Below, in pieces: positions 46,965-57,390 of a stretch of DNA of 64,000 bases. Within the stretch, counting starts at the first letter, position 1. Every line of letters begins with the position of its first letter. Origin of the DNA: Gynuella sp. (GTDB lineage: Bacteria > Pseudomonadota > Gammaproteobacteria > Pseudomonadales > Natronospirillaceae). The stretch spans positions 1 through 64,000 of the forward strand of contig JANQHX010000072.1 of the NCBI GenBank assembly GCA_028282465.1, written 5' to 3'. The translations under genes were made by a program, and so were the position numbers. Under the pieces are notes generated by a model. It worked only from the letters and a program-made list of their open reading frames with translations, was not told the DNA's origin and searched no databases.

Positions 46965-47831
46965 CTACTCAATATTCTGAACCTGCTCACGCATCTGTTC
47001 GATATACACTTTTAAGTCGACCGCATGGCCTGTGGTTTCTGATACCACTGATTTTGAGGAAAGGGTATTAGCTTCGCGATTAAATTCCTGCATTAGAAAA
47101 TCAAGCCTTCGACCAATAGCGCCTTTTTGCTTGAGGATGTGTCGAGTTTCTTGAATGTGAGTATCTAAACGATCCAACTCCTCTGCCACGTCAGCTTTCT
47201 GAGCCAACAACGCTACTTCGGCTTCCAACCGCTGGGGTTCAAGTTCTGCATTTAATTCTGCAATCCGATCCACCAGGTTTTGTTTTTGTTGAGTGATGAT
47301 TTCGGGCATTTTATTTCGAACAATCGAAACCACTTCAGCGATCGCGACTAGGCGCTCTTCAATATTTTTTGCAAGCTCGTCGCCCTCACGTTTTCGATGA
47401 GCGATCATTTCCTTGAGACAATCTTGTGCCAACACCAACAGCTGAGTTTTTACTTCATCCATGTCCAGGGCGTCTTCTTCCAAAACCCCTGGCCACTGTA
47501 GTATTTTGAGGGGGTCGACTGGTCCAGCTTCAACAATTTTTTCAGAAATTGTGGCACAGGCATTGGCTAAGTTAGTCACCAAATTTTCGTTCAGGCTGAA
47601 TTGGTCGCCTGCTTTCACAATCGGTGTAAACCGAACAGAGACTTCAACTTTTCCTCTCTTCAGTTTGCTACGCAGTAGGTCTCGAAGTGGAATTTCAAAA
47701 ACCCTAAATGTATCAGGCAAACGGAAATAAGATTCTAAGTAACGCTGATTGACTGATCGCATTTCGCAAACCAGGGTCCCCCATGGGGCGGCAAGTTCTT
47801 TTCTAGCAAAACCTGTCATGCTGTAAGTCAT
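46965..47831 (-). CDS. yicC: YicC family endoribonuclease
   Basis: About 288 residues, started at the ATG at 47831 ([12 protein letters not shown], the universal family start); an upstream in-frame TTG would add four residues, but GGAG sits seven bases before the [20 protein letters not shown] and EEKLxxRxxxL-like C-terminal [21 protein letters not shown] are family marks. YicC is an RNA-cleaving protein implicated in sRNA turnover. Divergent from rph. Confidence 0.93.
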   Translation of the reverse strand: MTYSMTGFARKELAAPWGTLVCEMRSVNQRYLESYFRLPDTFRVFEIPLRDLLRSKLKRGKVEVSVRFTPIVKAGDQFSLNENLVTNLANACATISEKIVEAGPVDPLKILQWPGVLEEDALDMDEVKTQLLVLAQDCLKEMIAHRKREGDELAKNIEERLVAIAEVVSIVRNKMPEIITQQKQNLVDRIAELNAELEPQRLEAEVALLAQKADVAEELDRLDTHIQETRHILKQKGAIGRRLDFLMQEFNREANTLSSKSVVSETTGHAVDLKVYIEQMREQVQNIE

Positions 47832-48001
47832 CAATGTCTCCAAAAATTTATCAATCGGCTGATGCCATTATAGGTGCACCTTTGGCGTTCGTCTGTGTCG
47901 AGAGCCTGATAACAGTGCAGAGTAATTCACTGAGCATTCATTTTCTGCCTCATGTAGAATCCCGCGCACTTATTTTAAACATTTTTGCAGGAGCCAGTGG
48001 A

Positions 48002-48721
48002 ATGCGCCCAAGTGGTCGAGAGTTGAATCAACTTCGTGAAATTAAAATCACTCGAAATTTTACTATGCATGCTGAGGGCTCTGTCCTGGTGGAATTCGGA
48101 AACACCAAAGTCATTTGTACTGCCTCGGTTGAGGAATCTGTTCCAAGATTTTTAAAAGGTCAGGGAAAAGGCTGGATAACCGCGGAATACGGCATGCTGC
48201 CAAGAGCAACAGGCAGCCGGAATCAAAGAGAAGCGGCAAGAGGCAAACAACAAGGACGTACTGTCGAAATTGGGCGTTTGATAGGCCGGTGCTTAAGAGC
48301 CGCAGTGGATTTTGAGAAGCTTGGAGAAAACACCATTACCATTGATTGCGATGTCATTCAGGCAGACGGAGGCACTCGAACAGCTGCCATAACTGGTGGC
48401 TGTGTCGCTCTAGTAGATGCCATCCGTTACCTTCAAGAGAATGGTAAGCTGAAAGAGAACCCTATAAAGCATATGGTGGCAGCAGTATCCGTTGGTGTTT
48501 ATGAAGGCCAAGTCGTTTTAGATTTGGATTACCCTGAAGACTCAGCAGCAGAAACGGATTTAAACGTGATTATGACTGATGCCGGCGGCTATGTAGAAAT
48601 TCAGGGTACCGCTGAAGAAGAGCCATTTTCGCCAGAACACCTTCAGGGCATGTTAAGCGCTGCAACTCAGGGTATTAAAACGCTTTGCGAAATTCAAAAA
48701 AAATCTTTAGATGAAAACTAA
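48002..48721 (+). CDS. rph: Ribonuclease PH
   Basis: Phosphorolytic 3' tRNA-trimming exoribonuclease, 239 residues (E. coli full length 238). I use the ATG at 48002 ([14 protein letters not shown]), with GCAGGAG about 8 bases upstream; the open frame upstream to 47834 is the yicC/rph spacer. Motifs: [57 protein letters not shown] and [19 protein letters not shown]. Convergent with slmA, whose 3' end overlaps a palindrome (48737-48754) that may help end transcription. Confidence 0.96.
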   Translation: MRPSGRELNQLREIKITRNFTMHAEGSVLVEFGNTKVICTASVEESVPRFLKGQGKGWITAEYGMLPRATGSRNQREAARGKQQGRTVEIGRLIGRCLRAAVDFEKLGENTITIDCDVIQADGGTRTAAITGGCVALVDAIRYLQENGKLKENPIKHMVAAVSVGVYEGQVVLDLDYPEDSAAETDLNVIMTDAGGYVEIQGTAEEEPFSPEHLQGMLSAATQGIKTLCEIQKKSLDEN

Positions 48722-48731
48722 GAGAATGAAG

Positions 48732-49349
48732 CTACACAAGCTCAGTTGAGCTTGAATAGCTGAATAGCCCAGAATTTAAAGCCTGCCATTGTTCATCCCA
48801 GTCAGTAGTGGGTTTGCGCTCAAACTCACTGCGAACAAATTGGTTAATCCGACCTTCAGCGGTGGCAAGCAACAAATTTGCTGCCACTGTGACTGGTAGT
48901 TTTGATTTACAGCCTTCGCGCATTTCAGATTCCCGCAGTATTTGTTTGAACTGGGTTTCTAGACGATCAAACAATTGCGCTACTCGAATTCGAAGACGAT
49001 CAATTTCTCCGGCTAATGCATCCCCCATCATAATGCGACACATGCCAGGATTCTTTTCTGCAAAAGCCAGCAGCAGCATCAAAACACTTTGGCATCGACG
49101 CTCTGTGTCCTGCTCTTCTGCCAGAATGATATTAATTCTGCTGAACAGAGTTTCTTCGATGAATGCAATTAGCCCTTCAAACATTTTTGCTTTCGATGGA
49201 AAGTGGCGATAAAGAGCAGCTTCCGACACCCCCACTTCTTTGGCTAATTTAGCTGTAGTGATAGGCGTACCCGGGCTCACCTCTAGCATATGAGCGAGGG
49301 CCTGAAGAATCTGCTCCCGGCGGGAGACCTTTGCATTAGACTGGGTCAT
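48732..49349 (-). CDS. slmA: Nucleoid occlusion factor SlmA (TetR family)
   Basis: A 205-residue TetR-fold protein that binds SBS sites and blocks FtsZ ring assembly over DNA. SlmA-type N-end [15 protein letters not shown], helix-turn-helix [31 protein letters not shown], and the body [18 protein letters not shown] identify SlmA rather than a drug-resistance repressor. Also called ttk. Follows argB on the same strand, 35 bases downstream. Confidence 0.92.
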   Translation of the reverse strand: MTQSNAKVSRREQILQALAHMLEVSPGTPITTAKLAKEVGVSEAALYRHFPSKAKMFEGLIAFIEETLFSRINIILAEEQDTERRCQSVLMLLLAFAEKNPGMCRIMMGDALAGEIDRLRIRVAQLFDRLETQFKQILRESEMREGCKSKLPVTVAANLLLATAEGRINQFVRSEFERKPTTDWDEQWQALNSGLFSYSSSTELV

Positions 49350-49384
49350 GTATTTACTCAGCAGGTTCTATTTAACAGCAGGAA

Positions 49385-50350
<966 letters not shown>

Positions 50351-52906
50351 TTAGAATGGGAATTGCAGGCTGCTGTCAATGCTTAACAATTGCTGTTTGA
50401 AAGACTCCTGAATACGAATCAGGGCTGCTTGATTGTCCGCTTCAAAGCGTAAGACTAATTTCGGAGTTGTATTGGAAGCTCTACAAAGCCCCCAACCATC
50501 CGAAAAATCAACCCGAACACCGTCGATGGTGCTTAGATTAGCGCCAGGGAAAACCGCGTTTCGAGCAAGCCGATCCATAATCCGAAATTTATCCGACTCA
50601 GCTACATCCACATGTAACTCAGGTGTGCTGATGTCATCGGGGAAACTAGAGAACAGAGTGTCTAAATCATCCGCACCTGCTGCTAGAATTTCTAGCACTC
50701 GCGCCGCCGTGTACATACCATCGTCAAACCCATACCAACGTTCTTTGAAGAAGATATGCCCACTCATTTCACCAGCCAATAAAGCGCCGGTTTCACGCAT
50801 TTTCTTCTTAATAAGGCTATGGCCCGTTTTCCACATCAATGGTCGACCACCAAAGCCAACAATTAAACCTTGGAGACGACGAGAACATTTCACATCATAA
50901 ATAATGGTCGCACCCTTGTTGCGGGTAAGCATGTCTTTAGCCAGTAACATTAAGATTCGGTCTGGGTAAATGATCTTACCCTGAGGCGTTACCAATCCAA
51001 TGCGATCTCCGTCGCCATCGAAAGCGATACCAACATCTGCATTGGTCTCTTTGACTCGAGTGATGAGATCCTGAAGGTTATCCGGGTTACCTGGGTCTGG
51101 ATGATGGTTAGGGAAATTGCCATCCACCTCACAGTAGAGAGGTTCGACATCAAAGCCAATGGAATTAAACAGTCTGGGGGCGATGCCACCCGAGACCCCA
51201 TTGCCGGCGTCAATCACCACTTTGAGGCGTCGCTTAGGTTGAATGTCTCCGGTAATGCGATTGATGTAGTTACCACCAATCTCAGTTTGACTGAGTGAGC
51301 CATTGCCAGACAAAAAGTTTTCATTGTTAATTCTGTAGTAGAGGCCCTTTATTTCGTCATCTGACAGACTCTGCCCAGCCATAACAATTTTGAAGCCATT
51401 GTAGTTGCCTGGGTTATGAGAGCCAGTCACCATTACTCCAGAGGTAACACCCAAAGCTTCCGTTCCATAGTAAAGAATCGGGGTAGGCACCATCCCTATG
51501 TCAACTACATCTCGGCCACTGGCAAGTAGCCCAGAAATCAAACCTTTAGCCAACTCAGGGCTAGACACACGGCCATCCCTAGCAACAACTATGGTCTGCT
51601 CGCCGCGTTCATAAGCTTCACTTCCGATAGCTAAGCCAATTTTGCGGGCAATGTGTTGATCCAAGGTTTCGCCGTAAATACCGCGAATGTCATAAGCCCT
51701 GAAAATACTTTCTTCCAGAGGTAAAGTGATGGCAGGAGCCTGGTCTTCAGAGTCCATACCCAGCAGATCTTGGTCTGCTTCCATCATGTCAATTTCTAAC
51801 AGTTCGTCTTGTGGAGCCAGAGATTCTATCTCCTGATGACTCGGCTCCGAACCGTAAGAGTCAACAGGAGATTCAAAAGGGTTGGTCACCTCTGGCGGCC
51901 TCCCCGGCCGCGGTCTGGCAATTTTCACCCTGGCGAGGGATTTAGCCATGCTCACAAAGAGCCCCAACCGAAAATCTGGCGCTTCAATGTTGTGGCCGGC
52001 CATTAATTTCTGAGTGTACCGAGTGAAGTCGCCAGCATCGTTACGAACCGCTGTTTGCAACATGGTGCCGCCAATCATCAATGCCACCACCAAAACAACT
52101 CCAACGATGATTAATGGAATCAATACAGACAGTGGATTTAATAAATTGTTTTTAACAATGCCGTCAGAAGGCTGAAATGAAAGCCGCCAGTTAGGGTTAT
52201 TGGTACGAATGGTGACACTTTGATTAGCATTCTTGGCACCGTATTGAACCAAGGTTTGAACCGGCCCAGTTTCAAATTTCTGCTCCAGGGTGATGGAGCC
52301 AGCGGTGCCATCAAAGTTGTCCAATGATTGTTTAAGAACATTAATATCAAGACTTAAAGATATAGACCCAATGATGGAACCACCGGCAGTTCGAACAGCC
52401 GAAACCATCTGCAAATAAGGCCTTCCATCCATTTGCAAAGCCTCTACAGGCACAGCCTGACCTTGCTCAGCACGGCGAATCATGTCTAAACCCGCGAAGT
52501 TAAGTGGCGGTACGCTACTGGCGTCTACTTCTCCACGGCCTGCTTTAATAATCCTTACTTTTAATGAGTAGGGGATTTGCGTCTCAAGATTTTTAGCGTA
52601 TTCATTGATTTCAGATCTAGAACCATTCTGAACCAATCTCACTAATGATTCGCTACCTGCTATGCGCTCTAGAACCTGTTCTTGCTGGCCCAGGGCACTA
52701 TTGAAATAGTTTTCATACTGACGGGTGTACACTTTAATAAGTTCGTCTTGGTGCTCTTTATTGACACCAGTTACCACTCCAGCAGTGAGCCAATAGGCCA
52801 CAGCGGCTAGAGTAGCCACACTTATCGCGACACCGATCAGGATATAACCGAGTAATCCCTTTTTCTGGGACTCTCGGGTTTGCTGAAGGCTTTTATCCTG
52901 TCTCAC
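50351..52906 (-). CDS. algC: Phosphomannomutase/phosphoglucomutase with membrane sensor-like N-terminus
   Basis: An 851-residue AlgC-type mutase. The C-terminal half (about 395-851) is a normal alpha-D-phosphohexomutase: FRAYDIRGIYGETL, phosphoserine loop GVMVTGSHNPGNYNG, metal loop IAFDGDGDRIGLV, sugar loop LAGEMSGHIFF and a C-terminal phosphate site (FRASNTTPKLVLRFE type). The first 390 residues are different: one helix at about 20-43, a periplasmic region of about 210 residues, a second helix at about 257-283 and a Pro/Glu-rich linker. This two-helix extracytoplasmic arrangement is like single-Cache sensor modules. Long AlgC forms are known in pseudomonads; the role of the extension is unclear. 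Next to argB and dut as in Pseudomonas. Confidence 0.94.
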   Translation of the reverse strand: MRQDKSLQQTRESQKKGLLGYILIGVAISVATLAAVAYWLTAGVVTGVNKEHQDELIKVYTRQYENYFNSALGQQEQVLERIAGSESLVRLVQNGSRSEINEYAKNLETQIPYSLKVRIIKAGRGEVDASSVPPLNFAGLDMIRRAEQGQAVPVEALQMDGRPYLQMVSAVRTAGGSIIGSISLSLDINVLKQSLDNFDGTAGSITLEQKFETGPVQTLVQYGAKNANQSVTIRTNNPNWRLSFQPSDGIVKNNLLNPLSVLIPLIIVGVVLVVALMIGGTMLQTAVRNDAGDFTRYTQKLMAGHNIEAPDFRLGLFVSMAKSLARVKIARPRPGRPPEVTNPFESPVDSYGSEPSHQEIESLAPQDELLEIDMMEADQDLLGMDSEDQAPAITLPLEESIFRAYDIRGIYGETLDQHIARKIGLAIGSEAYERGEQTIVVARDGRVSSPELAKGLISGLLASGRDVVDIGMVPTPILYYGTEALGVTSGVMVTGSHNPGNYNGFKIVMAGQSLSDDEIKGLYYRINNENFLSGNGSLSQTEIGGNYINRITGDIQPKRRLKVVIDAGNGVSGGIAPRLFNSIGFDVEPLYCEVDGNFPNHHPDPGNPDNLQDLITRVKETNADVGIAFDGDGDRIGLVTPQGKIIYPDRILMLLAKDMLTRNKGATIIYDVKCSRRLQGLIVGFGGRPLMWKTGHSLIKKKMRETGALLAGEMSGHIFFKERWYGFDDGMYTAARVLEILAAGADDLDTLFSSFPDDISTPELHVDVAESDKFRIMDRLARNAVFPGANLSTIDGVRVDFSDGWGLCRASNTTPKLVLRFEADNQAALIRIQESFKQQLLSIDSSLQFPF

Positions 52907-53129
52907 GGTTTTTCCCTAAAAATGTCCGTTAGCAATTCCATTAATCTAGCCACAACGATTCGATTAACAGGAATTAACAATCAGAGAGATGATTGGAGCA
53001 ACCTGAAAACTCAGGTACACCTTCTTAATGTAGCAGTTTGCAACCAGAGGCTTAAGTATGAAATTGAGGAAAGTGACGGGTTTCTGAATTACCCGTCATA
53101 GTGGAGAGAGAATAGACTAATAAATGAAC

Positions 53130-53585
53130 TTATTTGGTGCCTGTTGAGCCAAAGCCACCGTCACCACGGTCTGATTCATCAAAGCTTTCAACAATTTCAA
53201 ATTCAGTTTGATGAACCGGAACAATAATCAACTGAGCAATGCGCTCACCCACTGGAATCTCAAAAGCCGTTTGGCCCCGGTTCCAGCAGCTTACCATTAG
53301 CTCACCTTGATAATCGGAATCGATTAAGCCCACAAGATTCCCCAGCACAATACCATGTTTATGGCCTAGCCCGGATCTGGGTAAAATCATGGCGGCATAC
53401 TGCGGGTCAGCAATGTGAATCGCTAAGCCTGTTGGAATCAAAATAGTTTCCCCAGGGGAAAGAGTCGTGGACTCTTCCAAGCAGGCTCTTAAATCTAATC
53501 CAGCAGAACCCGGCGTGGCATATTCAGGTATTGGAATCTCTTTCCCGATTCGGTCATCCAATATTTTTACCTGTAGCTGTTTCAT
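53130..53585 (-). CDS. dut: dUTP diphosphatase
   Basis: Hydrolyses dUTP to dUMP, 151 residues (E. coli 151-152). Five dUTPase motifs visible: [49 protein letters not shown] and the C-terminal [10 protein letters not shown] arm. Trimeric cytosolic enzyme. Twelve bases after coaBC on the same strand, the standard dut-coaBC neighbourhood. Confidence 0.98.
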   Translation of the reverse strand: MKQLQVKILDDRIGKEIPIPEYATPGSAGLDLRACLEESTTLSPGETILIPTGLAIHIADPQYAAMILPRSGLGHKHGIVLGNLVGLIDSDYQGELMVSCWNRGQTAFEIPVGERIAQLIIVPVHQTEFEIVESFDESDRGDGGFGSTGTK

Positions 53586-53597
53586 ATTTTTTCTCGA

Positions 53598-54812
53598 CTA
53601 TTTAATGCTTTTAACTATCTCGCTAATCAACTCTTCCGCCAGTTTAGTTTTGGACATAGGCCCAATTGGTTTTTCATCAACCGAAGACAGCAGAGTGACC
53701 TCATTGTGGTCAGCATTAAAACCGATGTCAGTGCGAGATACATCATTCACCACCACAAAATCTAAATTTTTCTTCTCCAGTTTGCTACGACCATAAACTA
53801 GGGGTTGATCGGTCTCAGCAGCAAATCCAACCACTGTATTTGGTCGATTATTTTCTAAGTTTGAAACAGATGCCAGAATATCTGGGTTTTTAACCATGGT
53901 TAAAGTCATGGTGTCTTGCCCTGGTACTTTTTTTAGTTTGTTACTCGCTTCTGTTTCGGGTCGAAAATCTGCAACAGCTGCCGTCGCAATAAAGATATCC
54001 GCTCCGTCAATCAACTCATGAACCTTGTCATACATATCCTGAGCTGACACCACTGAATGGTTGTTGATACGATCTGGCTTGGGAAGATTGACTGGCCCAG
54101 ATACGAGTTCAACCTGAGCACCTGCTTCCATGGCAGCCTGAGCCAAGGCATACCCCATTTTTCCAGAACTGTGATTACTGATATAACGCACGGGGTCTAT
54201 TGGCTCTCTAGTTGGGCCCGCGGTGATAACCACTTTTTTACCTGTTAATGCTTTGGTTTCAAATTCATCAGCAAGTGCTTTTAACAAGTCACTGACTTCC
54301 TGCATCCGACCTGCACCCACATCACCACAAGCCTGCTCACCACTGGCAGGCATCAACACTTTCAATTTGTCGCCTTTCACTTTTTGTAATTCATCAAGAT
54401 TCCTTTGTGTGGCGGGGTCAGCCCACATGGCTTGATTCATTGCAGGTGCTAACAAGACCTTGGATTCGGTAGCCAAGCACAGGGTAGTCAGCAGATCGTT
54501 AGCCATACCTGCGGCCATTCTAGCCATGGAATCTGCGGAGGCAGGCGCAATCAGAACCCGGTCTGCCCAGCGAGCTAATTCGATATGCCCCATACCCGCT
54601 TCTGCACTTGGATCTAGTAGGCTGTCTCTAACGGTACGACCAGACAGTGCTTGCAAGGTCATGGGGGTAACAAATGCCTTTGCCCCTTCGGTCAATACCA
54701 CTTGTACCTCTGTTCCCAGCTTTGACAGCTCTCTAACCAGTTCAGCAGTTTTGTAAGCAGCAATACCGCCGGTAATGCCGACTAAAATACGTTTGTTTCT
54801 AAGTTGATGCAT
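53598..54812 (-). CDS. coaBC: Bifunctional coenzyme A biosynthesis protein CoaBC
   Basis: Phosphopantothenoylcysteine decarboxylase and phosphopantothenoylcysteine synthase fused, about 404 residues (E. coli 406). I use the ATG at 54812 (MHQLRNKRILVGITGG); a longer frame upstream has no family support. CoaC half: MGHIELARWADRVLIAPASAD with the active His, PAMNQAMW, and GEQACGDVGAGRM with the active Cys. CoaB half begins KKVVITAGPTREPIDPVRYISNHSSGKMG. Also called dfp. Divergent from radC. Confidence 0.97.
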   Translation of the reverse strand: MHQLRNKRILVGITGGIAAYKTAELVRELSKLGTEVQVVLTEGAKAFVTPMTLQALSGRTVRDSLLDPSAEAGMGHIELARWADRVLIAPASADSMARMAAGMANDLLTTLCLATESKVLLAPAMNQAMWADPATQRNLDELQKVKGDKLKVLMPASGEQACGDVGAGRMQEVSDLLKALADEFETKALTGKKVVITAGPTREPIDPVRYISNHSSGKMGYALAQAAMEAGAQVELVSGPVNLPKPDRINNHSVVSAQDMYDKVHELIDGADIFIATAAVADFRPETEASNKLKKVPGQDTMTLTMVKNPDILASVSNLENNRPNTVVGFAAETDQPLVYGRSKLEKKNLDFVVVNDVSRTDIGFNADHNEVTLLSSVDEKPIGPMSKTKLAEELISEIVKSIK

Positions 54813-55019
54813 AGTGAATTGAGTTGCCTTTAATTTTGCGGGGGAGGTTATCACAGTTAGCCAACGACCAAGACTTTATTGACTCTGGAATTGACCAATC
54901 ACAGATGCTTATTGACCCAGTCATATGCTCATGGTTCCAAGGATTTAAGCATCAGGATTTTAAGCTAAAACTCTCGACTATAATTCATACTGAATTCAAT
55001 CAGTGGCTAGAGAACGTTT

Positions 55020-55694
55020 ATGGCGATACCAGAATGGCCGGCATCTGAGCGACCTAGAGAGAGATTATTAGAGCAAGGCCCAGAGGCGCTCTCAGACGCT
55101 GAGTTATTGGCTATTTTTTTACGAACCGGGGTAACTGGATTATCTGCAGTCGACCTAGCAAGAAATCTATTAACTAACTTTGGTAGTTTGCGAAACCTTA
55201 TTTCAGCAGATAGAAATACTTTTTGCAGTCATCGGGGTTTAGGATTAGCCAAGTATGCCCAATTGCAAGCCGTTATGGAAATGGCTCGCCGCCATTTACA
55301 GGAGCAATTAAGTACAGGTAATCCCTTCACTAATGCAGAAAACACTAAAAGATACCTTCAAATTAAGCTTCAAGATCTACCACACGAAGAGTTTCACGTT
55401 TTGTTTTTAAACTCTCAACATCAGATGATTGCCGATGAAACCCTGTTTAGAGGCACCCTAGATGGGGCAAGTGTTTACCCCAGAGAGGTTGTGAAAAGGG
55501 CCCTTTACCATAATGCCGCTGCTGTTATATTTGCGCATAATCATCCTTCTGGGCATGCCGAACCCAGTGACTCAGATATTCGAATCACGCGACATCTCAA
55601 AGAGGCGCTCAGTCTTATGGACATCCGCACACTGGACCACCAAATAGTCGGTAATGCTGAGGTGGTTTCTTTCGCTGAACGCGGTTTGATCTAA
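55020..55694 (+). CDS. radC: RadC family JAB-domain protein
   Basis: A 224-residue RadC (E. coli 222). N-terminal helix-hairpin region [34 protein letters not shown] and C-terminal JAMM/MPN+ metalloprotease-like domain with the intact Zn motif [14 protein letters not shown]. The historical DNA-repair role has been withdrawn; function uncertain. Usual position between coaBC and rpmB. Confidence 0.95.
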   Translation: MAIPEWPASERPRERLLEQGPEALSDAELLAIFLRTGVTGLSAVDLARNLLTNFGSLRNLISADRNTFCSHRGLGLAKYAQLQAVMEMARRHLQEQLSTGNPFTNAENTKRYLQIKLQDLPHEEFHVLFLNSQHQMIADETLFRGTLDGASVYPREVVKRALYHNAAAVIFAHNHPSGHAEPSDSDIRITRHLKEALSLMDIRTLDHQIVGNAEVVSFAERGLI

Positions 55695-55927
55695 TTATTT
55701 TTGGGTGAAACCCCATAAATATCAATAACTTACGCAGACGCTCACAAATCATCCTTGCTTGCCCTGTTAGCTTCTGGTATAAATCGCGCTCTTTTTCGCA
55801 GGCACCCAGCCACAGGCGTTGAATTACGCCCTGTAACATTAAGGGTCGAGGGCGAATAACTGGTTTTTCCCGCTGAGTTTAGACGTTAACTAAATCAGCA
55901 TTATTTAAGAATTTTCGGAGGCGAAAG

Positions 55928-56164
55928 ATGTCACGAGTTTGTCAGGTTACTGGTAAGCGCCCAGTTACCGGAAACAATGTTTCCCACTCACAAATCAAGA
56001 CAAGACGTCGCTTTCTGCCCAACCTGCATACTCATCGCTTCTGGGTTGAGAGTGAAAACCGTTTTGTAAAACTACGTGTATCTACTAAAGGTATGCGCAT
56101 CATCGATAAAAAAGGTATCGATGCTGTATTAGCCGACGTGCGTGCACGTGGCGAAAAAATTTAA
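55928..56164 (+). CDS. rpmB: Ribosomal protein L28
   Basis: A 78-residue 50S protein identical in length to E. coli L28. [40 protein letters not shown] and [13 protein letters not shown]-like end are diagnostic. Only one Cys, so the zinc-free type. GGAGGCG ribosome site before the ATG. Co-transcribed with rpmG, 13 bases on. Confidence 0.98.
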   Translation: MSRVCQVTGKRPVTGNNVSHSQIKTRRRFLPNLHTHRFWVESENRFVKLRVSTKGMRIIDKKGIDAVLADVRARGEKI

Positions 56165-56177
56165 GGAGCTTTGAGCA

Positions 56178-56336
56178 ATGCCTAGAGATAAAATCAAGCT
56201 GGTTTCCAGCGCAGGTACTGGCCACTTCTACACGACTGACAAGAACAAAAAGAATACTCCAGACAAGTTAGTATTCAAAAAGTACGATCCAGTCGTTCGT
56301 AAGCACGTAGAATATAAAGAATCTAAAATTAAGTAA
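56178..56336 (+). CDS. rpmG: Ribosomal protein L33
   Basis: A 52-residue 50S protein. Reads [20 protein letters not shown], then [20 protein letters not shown] and ends KESKIK. No CxxC pairs, so the zinc-independent form, consistent with the L28 partner. Ribosome site AAGGAG about 8 bases before the ATG. Strong terminator directly after. Confidence 0.97.
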   Translation: MPRDKIKLVSSAGTGHFYTTDKNKKNTPDKLVFKKYDPVVRKHVEYKESKIK

Positions 56337-56354
56337 GTTTAGATTTTTCAGAAG

Positions 56355-56382
56355 AAAACCCGACCATGAGTCGGGTTTTTTA
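56355..56382 (+). terminator. Rho-independent terminator of rpmB-rpmG
   Basis: AAAACCCGAC-CATGA-GTCGGGTTTT followed by further T residues, about 20 bases after the rpmG stop; strong intrinsic terminator. Confidence 0.92.
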
Positions 56383-56397
56383 TTGGCTGGAAAAAAT

Positions 56398-56532
56398 TGC
56401 TTGAAGCTTGATGCAATAAGCTTGAAGCTTTGTATCGAACAAATAGGAAAAGGATAACTGCAGTTGGGCTTAGGCACATGTATGAAGCAAATCTTTAGCT
56501 TCTGGCTTCAAGCATCCAACTACAAGCTCACG
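56398..56532. repeat. Short GCTTGAAGC-type inverted repeats between rpmG and mutM
   Basis: TGCTTGAAGCTTGATGCA and AGCTTGAAGCT occur at 56398-56433, and the complementary GGCTTCAAGCATCC lies at 56503-56517. The AGCTTGAAGC words recur in both orientations over about 130 bases, like short REP-type intergenic repeats of gammaproteobacteria. No gene in it; mutM starts at 56537. Confidence 0.5.
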
Positions 56533-56536
56533 ACAC

Positions 56537-57358
56537 ATGCCTGAACTTCCAGAAGTTGAAACTACACGCAAAGGCATTGAGCCTCATATTAATAATCAGC
56601 AAGTGAAAGAGTTGATCATTCGTGATAAGCGATTACGCTGGCCAATTCCTGACGAGCTGCCTTCTCTCTTAAAAAATAAAACCATTAAAGCAGTAACACG
56701 TCGGGGAAAATATATTCTCATTCAATTCGAACATGGGACAGTATTGGTTCACTTAGGCATGTCAGGCTCTATTCGAGTCATAGACTCAAAGCTAGAAGCA
56801 AAGAAACATGACCATGTCGATCTCATCATCACATCTGGCAAGGCTCTTAGATTTAATGACCCAAGAAGATTTGGCTGTTGGTTATGGACAGACCAAGACC
56901 CAGTCCAACATGACTTAATAAAAAAGCTAGGCCCAGAACCACTTTTAGAGCACTTCACGGCTGAACACCTGTATCTGTCTACACGAAAGAGAAAAACCAG
57001 TATTAAACAACTCATTATGGACAGTCACATTGTCGTTGGCGTGGGAAATATTTACGCCAACGAAGCTCTATTTTTATCTGGCATTAGACCGACAATGAAG
57101 GCCGAGAAACTAACTAAAGCCAATGCAGCTAAGTTACATGCAAACATTTGTTTAGTTCTTGAGAAGGCCATAAAACAAGGCGGTACAACACTGAATGACT
57201 TCCAACAAGCGGACGGCCAGCCAGGCTACTTTGCACAGGAATTGTTAGTGTATGGAAGAGCAGGTCAAGAATGCGTTGTCTGTACTACAGAGTTAAAAGA
57301 AATCAGAATAAATAACCGAAGCACAGTGTATTGCCCTAAGTGCCAGCCTGCTAAATAA
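56537..57358 (+). CDS. mutM: Formamidopyrimidine-DNA glycosylase
   Basis: Removes 8-oxoguanine and Fapy lesions, 273 residues (E. coli 269). N-terminal PELPEVETTRKGIEPH with the catalytic Pro2 (after Met removal) and Glu3, Lys in RRGKYILIQF, the NDPRRFGCWLW loop, the H2TH region GVGNIYANEALFLSGI and a C-terminal zinc finger (CVVCTTELKEIRINNR and CPKC). Typical position after rpmG. Confidence 0.98.
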   Translation: MPELPEVETTRKGIEPHINNQQVKELIIRDKRLRWPIPDELPSLLKNKTIKAVTRRGKYILIQFEHGTVLVHLGMSGSIRVIDSKLEAKKHDHVDLIITSGKALRFNDPRRFGCWLWTDQDPVQHDLIKKLGPEPLLEHFTAEHLYLSTRKRKTSIKQLIMDSHIVVGVGNIYANEALFLSGIRPTMKAEKLTKANAAKLHANICLVLEKAIKQGGTTLNDFQQADGQPGYFAQELLVYGRAGQECVVCTTELKEIRINNRSTVYCPKCQPAK

Positions 57359-57390
57359 AAATATTGGGGATTAGGGTCTCGATAGCATAT

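Noticed and set aside
47834-48001. Possible longer N-terminus of rph
   Set aside because: The family starts at MRPSGR; the ribosome site is right before 48002 and the upstream stretch is the yicC/rph promoter spacer.
48737-48754. Perfect palindrome CAAGCTCAGTTGAGCTTG as a terminator of rph
   Set aside because: No T-run follows and it lies inside the slmA coding end; it may still slow transcription, but I do not call it.
54824-55048. 74-codon open frame between coaBC and radC
   Set aside because: Overlaps the divergent promoter region and the radC start; no family features.
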